A stretch of 52,500 nucleotides of DNA from an uncultured Prevotellaceae bacterium (GTDB taxonomy: Bacteria > Bacteroidota > Bacteroidia > Bacteroidales > Muribaculaceae): contig CAMVBJ010000002.1 in assembly GCA_947165675.1 (NCBI GenBank), forward strand, positions 109,570 to 162,069, given 5' to 3'. Below the pieces are notes generated by a model. The model was not told the DNA's origin. It searched no databases and saw only the letters and a program-made list of their open reading frames with translations. The translations under genes were made by a program, and so were the position numbers. How positions within the stretch are numbered: the stretch's first letter is position 1; each line of letters opens with the position of its first letter. Positions 17,521-26,900 of the stretch are shown here, in pieces.

Positions 17521-19077
17521 ATGAAGTCTAAATTCTTCGCTATTGCAATGGCTGCAGCTCTTACATTGCCCGCAGCCGCTCAGAACAGGTTTGCTACCAA
17601 AGCTGATGCTCAGCAAGCTATGTCGATGTTCCGTCACACAACCGAGCGTGTCTCCGGCACCAACAGCACACAGTTCCGTGCTCCTCTCAACGAGCCGATT
17701 CCCGCTGGTATGGCTCGCGTGACCCTGACCGCAGGCGACGTTTGGGAAGATGGTACTGGCTACCAGATGCTTCTCGATGCTGATGCTAACACCTATGGCA
17801 CCATCATTCCTGAGGTTGGTGGTCTGTCAGCCTTTGGTGACGCTTCGGCCGAAGTGTATGCTGAGTTTGAGTACAAGATTCCCGAGAATGCAGATGGTTC
17901 AGTTTATACTGAAAACATCGTGTTAGAGAACAGTATCTCTATCCTGATTCCCGCTGGTGTTTACGATTACTGCATTACTAACCCCACTCCTGGTGACAGG
18001 ATCTGGATCGCTTCCAGCTATGGTGACATCGACGGTCGTGGCAACGACTATGAGTTCGTGGCTGGTAATGACTACGTGTTCTCCATTAGCCTCAGCTGGG
18101 AGGGTTATGATGCCGTATCTCTGACCGTAACTCCTGGCGAAGAGCCCGTTGTTCCCACTACTCCCACTACTCCCGAGGACCTGTCTGTTGATCCTCAAAT
18201 CAACACAGCCAACGTGTACTGGGTTGACGAAGATGACTCGCAGTGGAACCTGCGCTATCGTCTCTATGATCCCGAGGCTACTGGTGCTGGCGAGACCTAC
18301 TTCTGGGACTTTGAGAACTCTGCTGAGGGTTGGGCCTCGATTGACGCCGACGGTGACGGCTACGGTTGGGACATCTGGGATCCCCTGGCTTATGGCTATG
18401 AGACTGGTGATGGCGAACGTCTGTTTGGCACCAAGTGCCTGACTTCGGCCAGCTATAACAACTACGGCGCCCTCTTCCCCGACAACTGGGCTGTTACTCC
18501 CGAGGTTACCCTGGGTGGTGAGCTCAAGTTCTGGGCTGCTGGACAGGATCCCGAATATGCCGCTGAGGTATTTGCCGTTTATGTTACCACTGGCGATCCC
18601 ACCGACACCGACAGCTATGTGAAGATCAGTGAGGACATCACTGCTACCAGCCCCATTGCCGAGTACACCTTCGACCTGAGTGAGTTTGCCGGCCAGAAGG
18701 GTTACATTGCCTTCCGCCACTACAATGTTACCGACATGTTCCGTCTGAACATCGATAACGTGACCGTTACCACTGGCGGTGCTCCCGAGGCAGAGTGGAT
18801 CTATGTCAATGGCATCGAGGATCTTTCCTACACGATCACTGGTCTGGAGAAGAGCACTACCTATGAGGTACAGGTACAGGCTACCGATGGTCAGCAGGTA
18901 AGTGACTGGACTCCTTCCTACATCTTCACCACTGGTGATGGTAGTGGTGTCGAGGAGGTTAAGGCCCAGGTTAACGGTGATAACAACTACTACAACCTGA
19001 TGGGTCAGAAGATGAATGCCAACAACCTGCCCGCTGGCATCTACATCCACAACGGCCGCAAGGTCATCGTGAAGTAA
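17521..19077 (+). CDS. Secreted protein with gingipain-type adhesin domains
   Basis: A 518-residue exported protein; signal peptide residues 1-21. Residues about 80-205 (YQMLLDADANTYGTIIPE, FEYKIPENADGS, IPAGVYDYCITNPTPGDRIW) strongly recall the DUF2436 region of Porphyromonas gingipains and hemagglutinin. Residues about 258-415 (FWDFENSAEGWASIDADGDG, FPDNWAVTPEV, GYIAFRHYNVTDMFRLNIDN) match the cleaved-adhesin or choice-of-anchor-J domain. A fibronectin type III-like stretch (about 425-475) follows. The C-terminus NYYNLMGQKMNANNLPAGIY ending KVIVK resembles a type IX secretion sorting signal. No protease domain is present. Surface adhesin or carbohydrate binder is the likely role. Confidence 0.75.
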   Translation: MKSKFFAIAMAAALTLPAAAQNRFATKADAQQAMSMFRHTTERVSGTNSTQFRAPLNEPIPAGMARVTLTAGDVWEDGTGYQMLLDADANTYGTIIPEVGGLSAFGDASAEVYAEFEYKIPENADGSVYTENIVLENSISILIPAGVYDYCITNPTPGDRIWIASSYGDIDGRGNDYEFVAGNDYVFSISLSWEGYDAVSLTVTPGEEPVVPTTPTTPEDLSVDPQINTANVYWVDEDDSQWNLRYRLYDPEATGAGETYFWDFENSAEGWASIDADGDGYGWDIWDPLAYGYETGDGERLFGTKCLTSASYNNYGALFPDNWAVTPEVTLGGELKFWAAGQDPEYAAEVFAVYVTTGDPTDTDSYVKISEDITATSPIAEYTFDLSEFAGQKGYIAFRHYNVTDMFRLNIDNVTVTTGGAPEAEWIYVNGIEDLSYTITGLEKSTTYEVQVQATDGQQVSDWTPSYIFTTGDGSGVEEVKAQVNGDNNYYNLMGQKMNANNLPAGIYIHNGRKVIVK

Positions 19078-19118
19078 TCCATCTTCGCGACAAGACCCTT
19101 TAGGGTCAACCTGAAAAC

Positions 19119-19151
19119 AAGGCGCGCTCCATTCAACACGGAGCGCGCCTT
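19119..19151. terminator. Bidirectional terminator between convergent genes
   Basis: AAGGCGCGCTCC (19119-19130) and GGAGCGCGCCTT (19140-19151) form a perfect 12-pair stem with a 9-base loop, between the plus-strand adhesin-like gene and the minus-strand phosphatase gene. A smaller hairpin GACCC/GGGTC lies at 19094-19107. Confidence 0.8.
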
Positions 19152-19176
19152 CTTCGTAGCTAATAAATTGTGAAGA

Positions 19177-19908
19177 TCACATCTCAAGAATCTCAAGGTA
19201 GATAATCGTGACGTTATCTTTTGCGCCAGCTTGGTATGCAAGATCGAGAAGTCTTCTGGTTGTGGGATGATCCGAACCCATTACAGCCCCTATTTTATCA
19301 TCATCAACCATATCACTCAATCCGTCAGAACAAATGATGTACTTATCGTTTTTCACAAACTTTGTCTTGATCACATCAATAAAAGCTGTGGGAATTCCCA
19401 GGGCGTTGTATATGATATTGGATGGTATACTTTCATCACCTAACCTGTTTCTCTCGGAGTGATCGGTTGTGATCTGTTTCAGGAAATCATATCGGTAACG
19501 ATAGGTCCTGCTATCGCCGATGTTCACCACATAAGGTTCATTCTGATAAGTGAAAATTCCGCACAGGGTGCATCCCATACCCGAACCATTTCCTGACTCA
19601 ATAATCGACTGGTTAATCTCTTTGGTCCATTCTTTCAACTTGATAATGAGATCATTCAGTGATAGTCCGTCAGGTAGTTGCGTGAGAAATGAATCGAACG
19701 AATCAATGGCTAATTGGGAAGCGACCTCTCCATTTTCATAACCTCCCATTCCATCGGCAACAATGGCACTGAATCTATTGTCAGGCTCTAAATCGCACGT
19801 GATGCTGAGAGAAGAATCACGTATTTTTTCACCAAGCAGTAGAGCCATGTCTTCATTATTAGAACGGACAAGCCCCACATCACTGATTACTTCGCACTTA
19901 ACTTTCAT
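19177..19908 (-). CDS. PP2C-family protein Ser/Thr phosphatase
   Basis: A 243-residue soluble metal-dependent phosphatase. The motifs are in order: RSNNED, VADGMGGYENGE, NIGDSRTYRYR, TTDHS, ICSDGLSD and AGAKDNVTIIYLE, so the Asp residues that bind the two metals are present. The usual MGTT block reads MGCTLCG, a Thr-to-Cys change. No membrane segment. I choose ATG 19908; the TTG at 19920 is also in frame. It begins 8 bases after the FHA gene stop and is the last gene of the six-gene cassette starting at 29187. It most likely reverses phosphorylation by the kinase at 23943. Confidence 0.9.
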   Translation of the reverse strand: MKVKCEVISDVGLVRSNNEDMALLLGEKIRDSSLSITCDLEPDNRFSAIVADGMGGYENGEVASQLAIDSFDSFLTQLPDGLSLNDLIIKLKEWTKEINQSIIESGNGSGMGCTLCGIFTYQNEPYVVNIGDSRTYRYRYDFLKQITTDHSERNRLGDESIPSNIIYNALGIPTAFIDVIKTKFVKNDKYIICSDGLSDMVDDDKIGAVMGSDHPTTRRLLDLAYQAGAKDNVTIIYLEILEM

Positions 19909-19916
19909 AGCCAGGG

Positions 19917-20567
19917 TCAATTAACATTAAATGTATAGGTTCTCGCAAAAACAATGGTGTCACCAGTATTGATGCTATATTGCTGATTGGGTACGCACGA
20001 CATGCCATTGATAGTGGTGCCATAGCTGGATCCCAGGTCCATAAAGGCCCACTGAGAACCGTTCTTTATCAACTTGCCATGTCGGCGTGACATGGATCCG
20101 AGGCCCTGTAACTGGCGGGCATAGACACTACTGAAATCTCGCCCAATCATGGCATCATCAATGAGTTGCAACGTTATTGGTGGATTTTTGCAAATGAGAG
20201 ACGTTGGGCCGGCATTCACGGTTGCCTGAGGAATGATAGTCCCTTGGGGAGTGGGTGTGACTGTCTGCCCGCTGGTCCGTTGAGGTTGTGATTGTAATGG
20301 TGCGGGTTGTTGTTGGGTAGGTTGATATAGTGGTGTGATTGGCGGTTGCGGCGCTGGGCTCTGTTGCACCGGACTTGGAGGTGAAGCTGTTTGTTGACCC
20401 TGCTGAGATGTGGCGGCAACAAGTTGTTGACCACAATTACCACATCGTTTGCCCTCGCCTTTACCAATGATATGGCAAGAGGGGCAGACATACATGAGGG
20501 AACCACACTGATCACAGTAGAGGCTGTCATCCTCTATCTGGCTATTGCATTTTGGACACTTTGCCAT
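19917..20567 (-). CDS. Zinc-ribbon FHA-domain protein
   Basis: A 216-residue cytoplasmic protein. Two zinc ribbons open it (C4, C7, C18, C21 and C28, C31, C42, C45), followed by a flexible Pro/Gln-rich linker (about 50-120), then a forkhead-associated domain (about 122-216). The phospho-Thr-binding residues are present: R143 in MIGRD, S160-R-R-H163-G in SRRHG, and N187-G in TTINGMS. The linker contains QTVTPTPQGTIIPQATV, whose GT-I-x-P unit recurs in the kinase N-terminus. FHA domains bind phosphothreonine peptides, so this is probably the reader of the kinase signal. It sits between the AAA+ gene (17-base gap) and the PP2C gene. Confidence 0.9.
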   Translation of the reverse strand: MAKCPKCNSQIEDDSLYCDQCGSLMYVCPSCHIIGKGEGKRCGNCGQQLVAATSQQGQQTASPPSPVQQSPAPQPPITPLYQPTQQQPAPLQSQPQRTSGQTVTPTPQGTIIPQATVNAGPTSLICKNPPITLQLIDDAMIGRDFSSVYARQLQGLGSMSRRHGKLIKNGSQWAFMDLGSSYGTTINGMSCVPNQQYSINTGDTIVFARTYTFNVN

Positions 20568-20584
20568 CGTTGTTAATTCTTTTA

Positions 20585-23500
20585 TTAATCATTTATTTCC
20601 ATATCCTCTTTCCTGAGCATGAACAACTCATCGCGATCAATCTGGTTACCACACTTCTTTAGTCGGCGACCCTGGTTGAGCTTGACGCGATCATAATAGT
20701 TGCGGGCTTCACGGGCGTTGGCGAAGTTCTTTGACTTGTTGTTCACCTTCTTGGTGAAATACCGTAGCATTTCTTCATCGGCCTCTGGGTCAAGATTCAT
20801 CTTGTTCTTAGCGGCAATGTTTCTGAAGATGGTTGCCAGCTCTTCTGCGCTATAATCATCAAATACGATCTCTCTGGTAAATCGTGAACTGGCACCGCTA
20901 TTGGTATCGAGCCATTGCTGGATCTCTCGTGGATAGCCCGCGGCAATGCAGACTAATCGGCCCTTGTAGTCAAGCAGTTTGGTGAGCAGGACATTCATGG
21001 CATCCTTGCCAAATCCACCGCCCATCTGTCCGTCATTGAGTCCGTATGCCTCGTCGATAAATAGGATGCCTCCCAGTGCCCGATCGATCATCTGGGCGGT
21101 CTTGGGTCCTGTTTGTCCCACATAGGGGGCAATCAAGTCCTTGGGGGTGACTTCCACCACCTTGTTTGATGGTAGCAGCCCCAGTGAGTAGAAGATGTTA
21201 CCCATGATGCGGGCCACAGTGGTCTTACCCGTGCCAGGATTACCCACAAATCGATAGTGATCAAGGTTGATTTTGGCCTGTTCGCCCATTTCTTGGGCTC
21301 TTCTCTGGTCAATGATCAGCGTGTCGGCCAACTCTTGAACGACTTTCTTGACCGAAGATAGACCCACGAGCTCGTTCAATTCCTTCATGCACTCATCGAT
21401 GTCAATCTTCTTGGGCGGATCGTAAGGAATGTCGGCCGCTTCGATAGTGAACAATTGATCACTGGTCGGGTCGTCCACGCTTGCGAGCCTTTCGGCTTGT
21501 CTGTCCTTGGTCTGGCCGAAGAGGTTGACCATCTCACCTGCGTTGCCGAAGTTTTTATCCTTGGCGGTAACCATTTCCTGAATTTTCTTCTTCAGCAGTT
21601 CTTGGGCCTCATCAGTTAGAGTGAAACGTTCTTTGCGGGCATTCAGCAAGAAAATCTGGATGAGATCATCGACGGAGTAGTCTTTGATGTGAATGGCATA
21701 GGTGAAACGTCGCTTGAGACCAGGATTAGCATTGGCGACAAACTCCTCGATTTCAGCTCGATAGCCAGCAATGACTGTGATGAATTTACCAGCGTCGTTC
21801 TCCATTCTCGTCATGAGTGCCTCGATGGCGGCTGTGCCATCCTTGTCCTTCTGTCCAGGCGTGTCGGCGGGAATGAGGTTATAGGCCTCGTCGATAAAGA
21901 GCACGCCTCCCATGGCTTCATCAACAGCTTTATCCATATTGATGGCTGCGCTATTGGCATAGCTGTCTAACAGCGTCCGTCTTTCTCGTTCAACGACGTG
22001 CCCCTTGGGAAGTACCCCAATGGCCTTGAAGATTTCGCCCAGGCGTTTGGCGACGATCGTCTTGCCGGTTCCCGGGTTGCCCGTGAGCATGATGTGGATC
22101 TTGGGTTGAGTGGCTTCACCCAGGCTCATGGCCCTTTTCTTGTCATTCCTGATTCGGTTGGCAATGGCTCTAATTTGTTTCTTCACGTCATCCATGCCGA
22201 TCAGGTCATCAAATTTACTCAAGATTTCATCGACGCTTTCATTGCCTGTCTCACCTTCAATATCCTTGTAGATGATTTCGCGGTCCATAGCGGGATCATA
22301 ATCACCGTTTTTCCTGGCTGCCTCAATGCGGTTATTGAGCGACGCAATGGCTTTTTCATACACGTTTCTCACCTCACGGGCATTGCCGAACGTCCTGGTT
22401 CGGCTCAGGTACATTTTTTTGAAGAATTGTCCGATGTGCTGGTCGGCATCACTCGATAACGTGTAATGCTCTGGCGAATTATTCACCATGCGCCTGAAGA
22501 TTTCAGTCAGCTCCTCTCCAGTGTAGTCGCGGAAGTTGATAGTGCGGTTGAAACGTGAGCTGATTCCAGAATTGGCTTGAGAGAATTCCCCCATTTCCTT
22601 GGTGTAACCCGCCAGGATCACGACGAGTTTGCCTCGACGGTTCTCGGCAAGTTGTATCATGGTGTCAATGGCTTCTTGGCCAAAAGAGTCATTCTGTGAA
22701 GTCTTTAGGGAATAGGCCTCATCAATGAACAAGACTCCTCCCATGGCCTTGTCAAAGTAGTGGGTGACTTGTTTGGGGGTATCTCCGACATACTGGGACA
22801 CGAGCTGTGCCCGTGACGCCTCGATCAGTTGCCCGACAGGTAACGCTCCCAGTGCGTTGAGGGCATTGGCAAACAATCGGGCCATCGTCGTCTTGCCTGT
22901 TCCGGGATTGCCCAGGAAACAGTAATGGTTCCTTACCTCAATCACCGCATTTTCACCATTGCGTTGCCGTTCAATTTCCAGATTGCTGGCAATGGATTGC
23001 AACTCAGCCTTAATGTCTTCTACTCCGACGAATTGATCAAATTCGGCCATCACGTCATCAAACGTCTTGGGAATAAACTCTTTCCCCTCAATCATGTCGG
23101 GGGTGACTGGCTCCGACCACTTGCACTTATATTGGATTTCATAGGCTCGTTTGGCGGCATTGTGTCCATTGGCACCCTTTGCGTCCTCGGGGTTGCGCTG
23201 GTCGTTAACGTAGATGCGATGCAGCTTAGCGATAGCTTCGGGAGTCAGCTCAAGCTGGTATTTATCATGCAGGATGCGGCGCGTGATTTCGACAAGTCCA
23301 TCAACGTTGATGTCGGGCACTTCAAGGAAATAGTTGACCTTGGCTGCTTGGTCTGGATTTTGCTTGAAGTATTCTCTGAGGCGCTTCTGTCCAGTGAATA
23401 TCACAATGGGTTTCCTCTTGTCACCCCTCCAGTCCTTGAGCCTGCTCAATACATAATCAATCATTTCTATCTCGCTGGCTTTCCCCTCGGGTACCAGCTT

Positions 23501-23914
23501 GTCGGCATCATCAATGATGAGTATGCCATCTGCGATGGCTTGAATCCTTTCGTCGATATTCTGGGTAAAGGACTGATAGTCGACAGGAATAATCACAGTG
23601 GGCGATGATGAGCTGGTGATACCGGCCTCATGGAGTTCTTCGGCGATAGCACGGGCGATGGTTTCCTTGCCACAGCCCGATTCTCCAGTGATGACAAAGC
23701 TCAGCTCCAGTCGGTTATTACTGTTGCGGCCCAGTCGCATGGCCATGTTGCTGGCGTGCCTGATGATGTCTTCAAGTTCGGCCTTAATGTTGTCCTTGCC
23801 CACTAACGCATTGAGTCCAGTGCTCGACGACGTGGCCTCAAGCTTTGTGCCGCACCACTTGCAGTATCTGGCATTGTCCCTGTTCTGCTTGTTGCATGAT
23901 TGACATGTTATCAT
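20585..23914 (-). CDS. Four-module AAA+ ATPase (CbxX/EccA type) with zinc ribbon
   Basis: A 1109-residue protein. A zinc ribbon (C4, C7, C18, C21) leads into four AAA+ modules. Module 1 (about 36-265) is divergent: its Walker A is GESGCGKE (77-84), where Glu replaces the Mg-binding Ser/Thr, with Walker B ILIIDD. Modules 2-4 are CbxX-like, each with GNPGTGKT (335-342, 612-619, 891-898) and a LFIDEAY Walker B (about 395-401, 672-678, 951-957). Modules 2 and 4 keep YVG pore-loop-like motifs, SRF Arg fingers and a NAR sensor 2; module 3 lacks YVG and has NAGE instead of NARE. The family includes Rubisco activase CbbX and EccA of type VII secretion. Probably a remodelling machine controlled by the neighbouring kinase. 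Confidence 0.9.
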   Translation of the reverse strand: MITCQSCNKQNRDNARYCKWCGTKLEATSSSTGLNALVGKDNIKAELEDIIRHASNMAMRLGRNSNNRLELSFVITGESGCGKETIARAIAEELHEAGITSSSSPTVIIPVDYQSFTQNIDERIQAIADGILIIDDADKLVPEGKASEIEMIDYVLSRLKDWRGDKRKPIVIFTGQKRLREYFKQNPDQAAKVNYFLEVPDINVDGLVEITRRILHDKYQLELTPEAIAKLHRIYVNDQRNPEDAKGANGHNAAKRAYEIQYKCKWSEPVTPDMIEGKEFIPKTFDDVMAEFDQFVGVEDIKAELQSIASNLEIERQRNGENAVIEVRNHYCFLGNPGTGKTTMARLFANALNALGALPVGQLIEASRAQLVSQYVGDTPKQVTHYFDKAMGGVLFIDEAYSLKTSQNDSFGQEAIDTMIQLAENRRGKLVVILAGYTKEMGEFSQANSGISSRFNRTINFRDYTGEELTEIFRRMVNNSPEHYTLSSDADQHIGQFFKKMYLSRTRTFGNAREVRNVYEKAIASLNNRIEAARKNGDYDPAMDREIIYKDIEGETGNESVDEILSKFDDLIGMDDVKKQIRAIANRIRNDKKRAMSLGEATQPKIHIMLTGNPGTGKTIVAKRLGEIFKAIGVLPKGHVVERERRTLLDSYANSAAINMDKAVDEAMGGVLFIDEAYNLIPADTPGQKDKDGTAAIEALMTRMENDAGKFITVIAGYRAEIEEFVANANPGLKRRFTYAIHIKDYSVDDLIQIFLLNARKERFTLTDEAQELLKKKIQEMVTAKDKNFGNAGEMVNLFGQTKDRQAERLASVDDPTSDQLFTIEAADIPYDPPKKIDIDECMKELNELVGLSSVKKVVQELADTLIIDQRRAQEMGEQAKINLDHYRFVGNPGTGKTTVARIMGNIFYSLGLLPSNKVVEVTPKDLIAPYVGQTGPKTAQMIDRALGGILFIDEAYGLNDGQMGGGFGKDAMNVLLTKLLDYKGRLVCIAAGYPREIQQWLDTNSGASSRFTREIVFDDYSAEELATIFRNIAAKNKMNLDPEADEEMLRYFTKKVNNKSKNFANAREARNYYDRVKLNQGRRLKKCGNQIDRDELFMLRKEDMEIND

Positions 23915-23942
23915 AGTGTTGAATCCGTTGTTGAGTTTATAA

Positions 23943-26900
23943 TTAGTCTGCCATCGTATAGTCGAAATCGTGGTTAGTGTTTTGTACCAGGTTGGTATAG
24001 TGACCAGTGATTCTCACTCGGTCATCCTCGTCGGTCATGAATTGGGCATTGTAGGTGATGCGTTCGTTGACCTTTCCATTTTTCTTGACATTCAAGATAA
24101 TCATGCCATCCTTAACCGTGCCCACGACTTTCTGGACCATGGTGGTGCTGTAGTAGATGGTAACAGTGCCTGTCAGATCGATCTCGTCACCGTTCTTCTT
24201 CATCTTCAGGTCAAGTGTCGAGTTGCGTTCATGGAACGTGCCCGTGTAATGTCCTGTCAGGTCAGGCATGGCATAGCTTTCAGGATGGTTTTCATATTGG
24301 GTGATTGATGTAGTACTGTGATCATCAAATCCCTTGGCTTTATAGTAGCCCCAGCTTAATCCCACAATAACCAGCGCCGTGAGCAACAGCATGACCAAGC
24401 TCTTGATCATTAATGGCTTGATTGAACTCCTGATTTCGTGGGCACTATTGAAATACACACACGCTGGATAGTCCTTGGGCAGGTCCCCAAGCAACTTGTC
24501 GTGAGAGTCAAATGCCGCTGCCAGTCGGGCTCGGTTCTCGGCTTCACCGATTGAGAGAGAACGCCCGTCATTCCAGTTGTCGTAGAGCATGAACTCTTTC
24601 CCCTTGAAAATCCCTTTGCCGAAGTAGATCATCACCAGTATCAGTGCCCCGACAAGCACCCATGGCACAATCGGGGTCAGAATCGAGCATAGCCATCGCA
24701 CCAGGAAGAAGACGATGGCTCCAATGATGAGTCCTCCTATCACGTTAAACTCATCACTCAGTACATAGAAAAATGTGATAATGGCACAGATGCCTCCAAT
24801 CACTTCACCCAACTTGAGCATGACATCCTTAAAGATACTGGAATCCACAAAGAACAAGCCAGCGATGGCCGAGACGCAGATAATGGTCAGTGGCACAAAG
24901 CACAGCAGCGTGACCAGTGTGCGGATGAGCTTGACCTTACCCTTGGCCATGGAGAAGACATGCTTGCCACTGTCTATCTTCTGTTCTGCTGCGCGGCTGC
25001 GCATTGCGGGTTCGCTCTGTGGCGCGTGCTCCAGGAGGAAATTGTGATACATATCGGTCAGTTTCCTGTAATTGCCGTTGCCTATATCGGCTCTCGGGTT
25101 CTCCTGGAATTGCAATGCCAGCCAGTTGACGAAGCGCTGCTGCAACTCTTTGTCTTGCCGGAGTCGTTCATTCACTTGCTGCTTGTTATCTTGATACTCG
25201 TCCAGACTTTTAACGGTGAGTTTCCCAACCTCGAACGGGACGTAACCGATGGTTGCTGCAACAGCTTTCATCAGCCCGATGGTTCTATTGTAGGAGCCAT
25301 ACCTGGCCAGGTTATCCGGATCCTGCATATCAGTGAACGTGATCCATAACTCAAGATACTTGTCGTACTTTCCTCGCAGGTGCAGATAATGGAACAGACG
25401 GGAGTTGACAAAGTTCTGACCATCGACTTGTGAGCTCAGTGTGCCTTGTCCGCCTTTCCCCGAGTTGATTTCCTGGGCAATTGCAGTGGCCGCATCCTCG
25501 ATGGTGACGAGGCGTGACTTGTTCTGATTATTGTTGTCCCCAATAGCAGGAAGAAAATCGTATCCATATTCCCAACCGATAGAATATACGATGGTCCATG
25601 CGACATCTTCCCTGCTGGCCGTTGGTGGTAAATCGCCGATGGCCACCATGGCCCTATCATACCTCATGGGATCTCGCATGCGCACCCATGTGGTGAAATC
25701 AGTATTGTTGAGCAGGGTGATGTTGCTCTGGTTAAATACCCCTTTATGCAAGGCATGGAAGACATCTTCAAAGTCATTATACTCTACATTCTGGCCATTA
25801 ACATTGACCCTGAAGGGAAGTTGATTGTCCAAGACGTAGCACAATCGACGTAATTGCCTCACCCCATACTCCTCGATTTTATTCTGATGAACCTTGATTT
25901 CGTCTTCACTCATGCCGAGCCGCTGGCTCAGGTAAACCCAAAGTAGATGTGAGGGTTGTTGTATCTTTTCCTCATTGATATACTGGTTATCATTGTAATA
26001 GAGTTCGCGAGCGATATCAGATGCAGTCTTCAAGGGGCGTTTGCCGCCTTCATAGTCGGCATCCATGTCCATGAGCAGGGGCAGGTCCTTGTCAAGCAAG
26101 AGACAGCAGGCATAGAGTCCGGCATTCCGGTCATGGGGGTAGTGATCCTCAATAATCTCATTGATGCTGACCGAAATCTCGTTCCAGTCCATATTGTCAA
26201 ACCACTTCTGCACTTGATCGTTATAAAGGTATCTGATGCCCAGTTCCTGGTTTTCCCACATCAAGCGGGCAAGGTGTTGAGGCGAAGTGGCGATAATGTT
26301 CTTATCGCGCTGGAATGTGATGGGCTTGAAGTTATTGTCTATCATAAAATTGTTCTCGATGAATAATACTTCACCTTTTCTCCACTTGGTGATATCTTCA
26401 AAGGTCGCCCTCTTGCCGGGGGCGGCACGTGTGAGTTTCTTGATCAATGAGAGGGAATGATCAGACATCTCCTTGTTGGAGGGATAGGGGAGAGCTTCTT
26501 CTTGCTTCTTGTTGATGAGGCTTCTTTCCTCGGCAGTGAGAACGCCTTCTCCAATCCACAGTGCAAGCAGTGACATGCCCAGCGAGTAGTAGTCCGATGG
26601 CATGCCGATGGTCGTCTCCACATTGTCCATTCTGGTGTAAATCTCGGGTGCTACATAGACGACCGTGCGGCCTGTATCCTTGTTCGGCACCTCGTGGTTC
26701 TCGTCCATGATTTTGGCGATGCCAAAGTCGGTGAGAACCAAGCGCTGTCTGGTCTCGTCGGTAAAAAGGAAATTGGCGGGTTTGATGTCTCGATGCAGGA
26801 GATTAGCATTTTTATGGCAGAAGTCGATGGCGCAGGCCATCTGCATAGCAATCTTCTTGAACTGTTCCTCATCTTTAGTCTTGCCTAAAATAAGCGAGGC

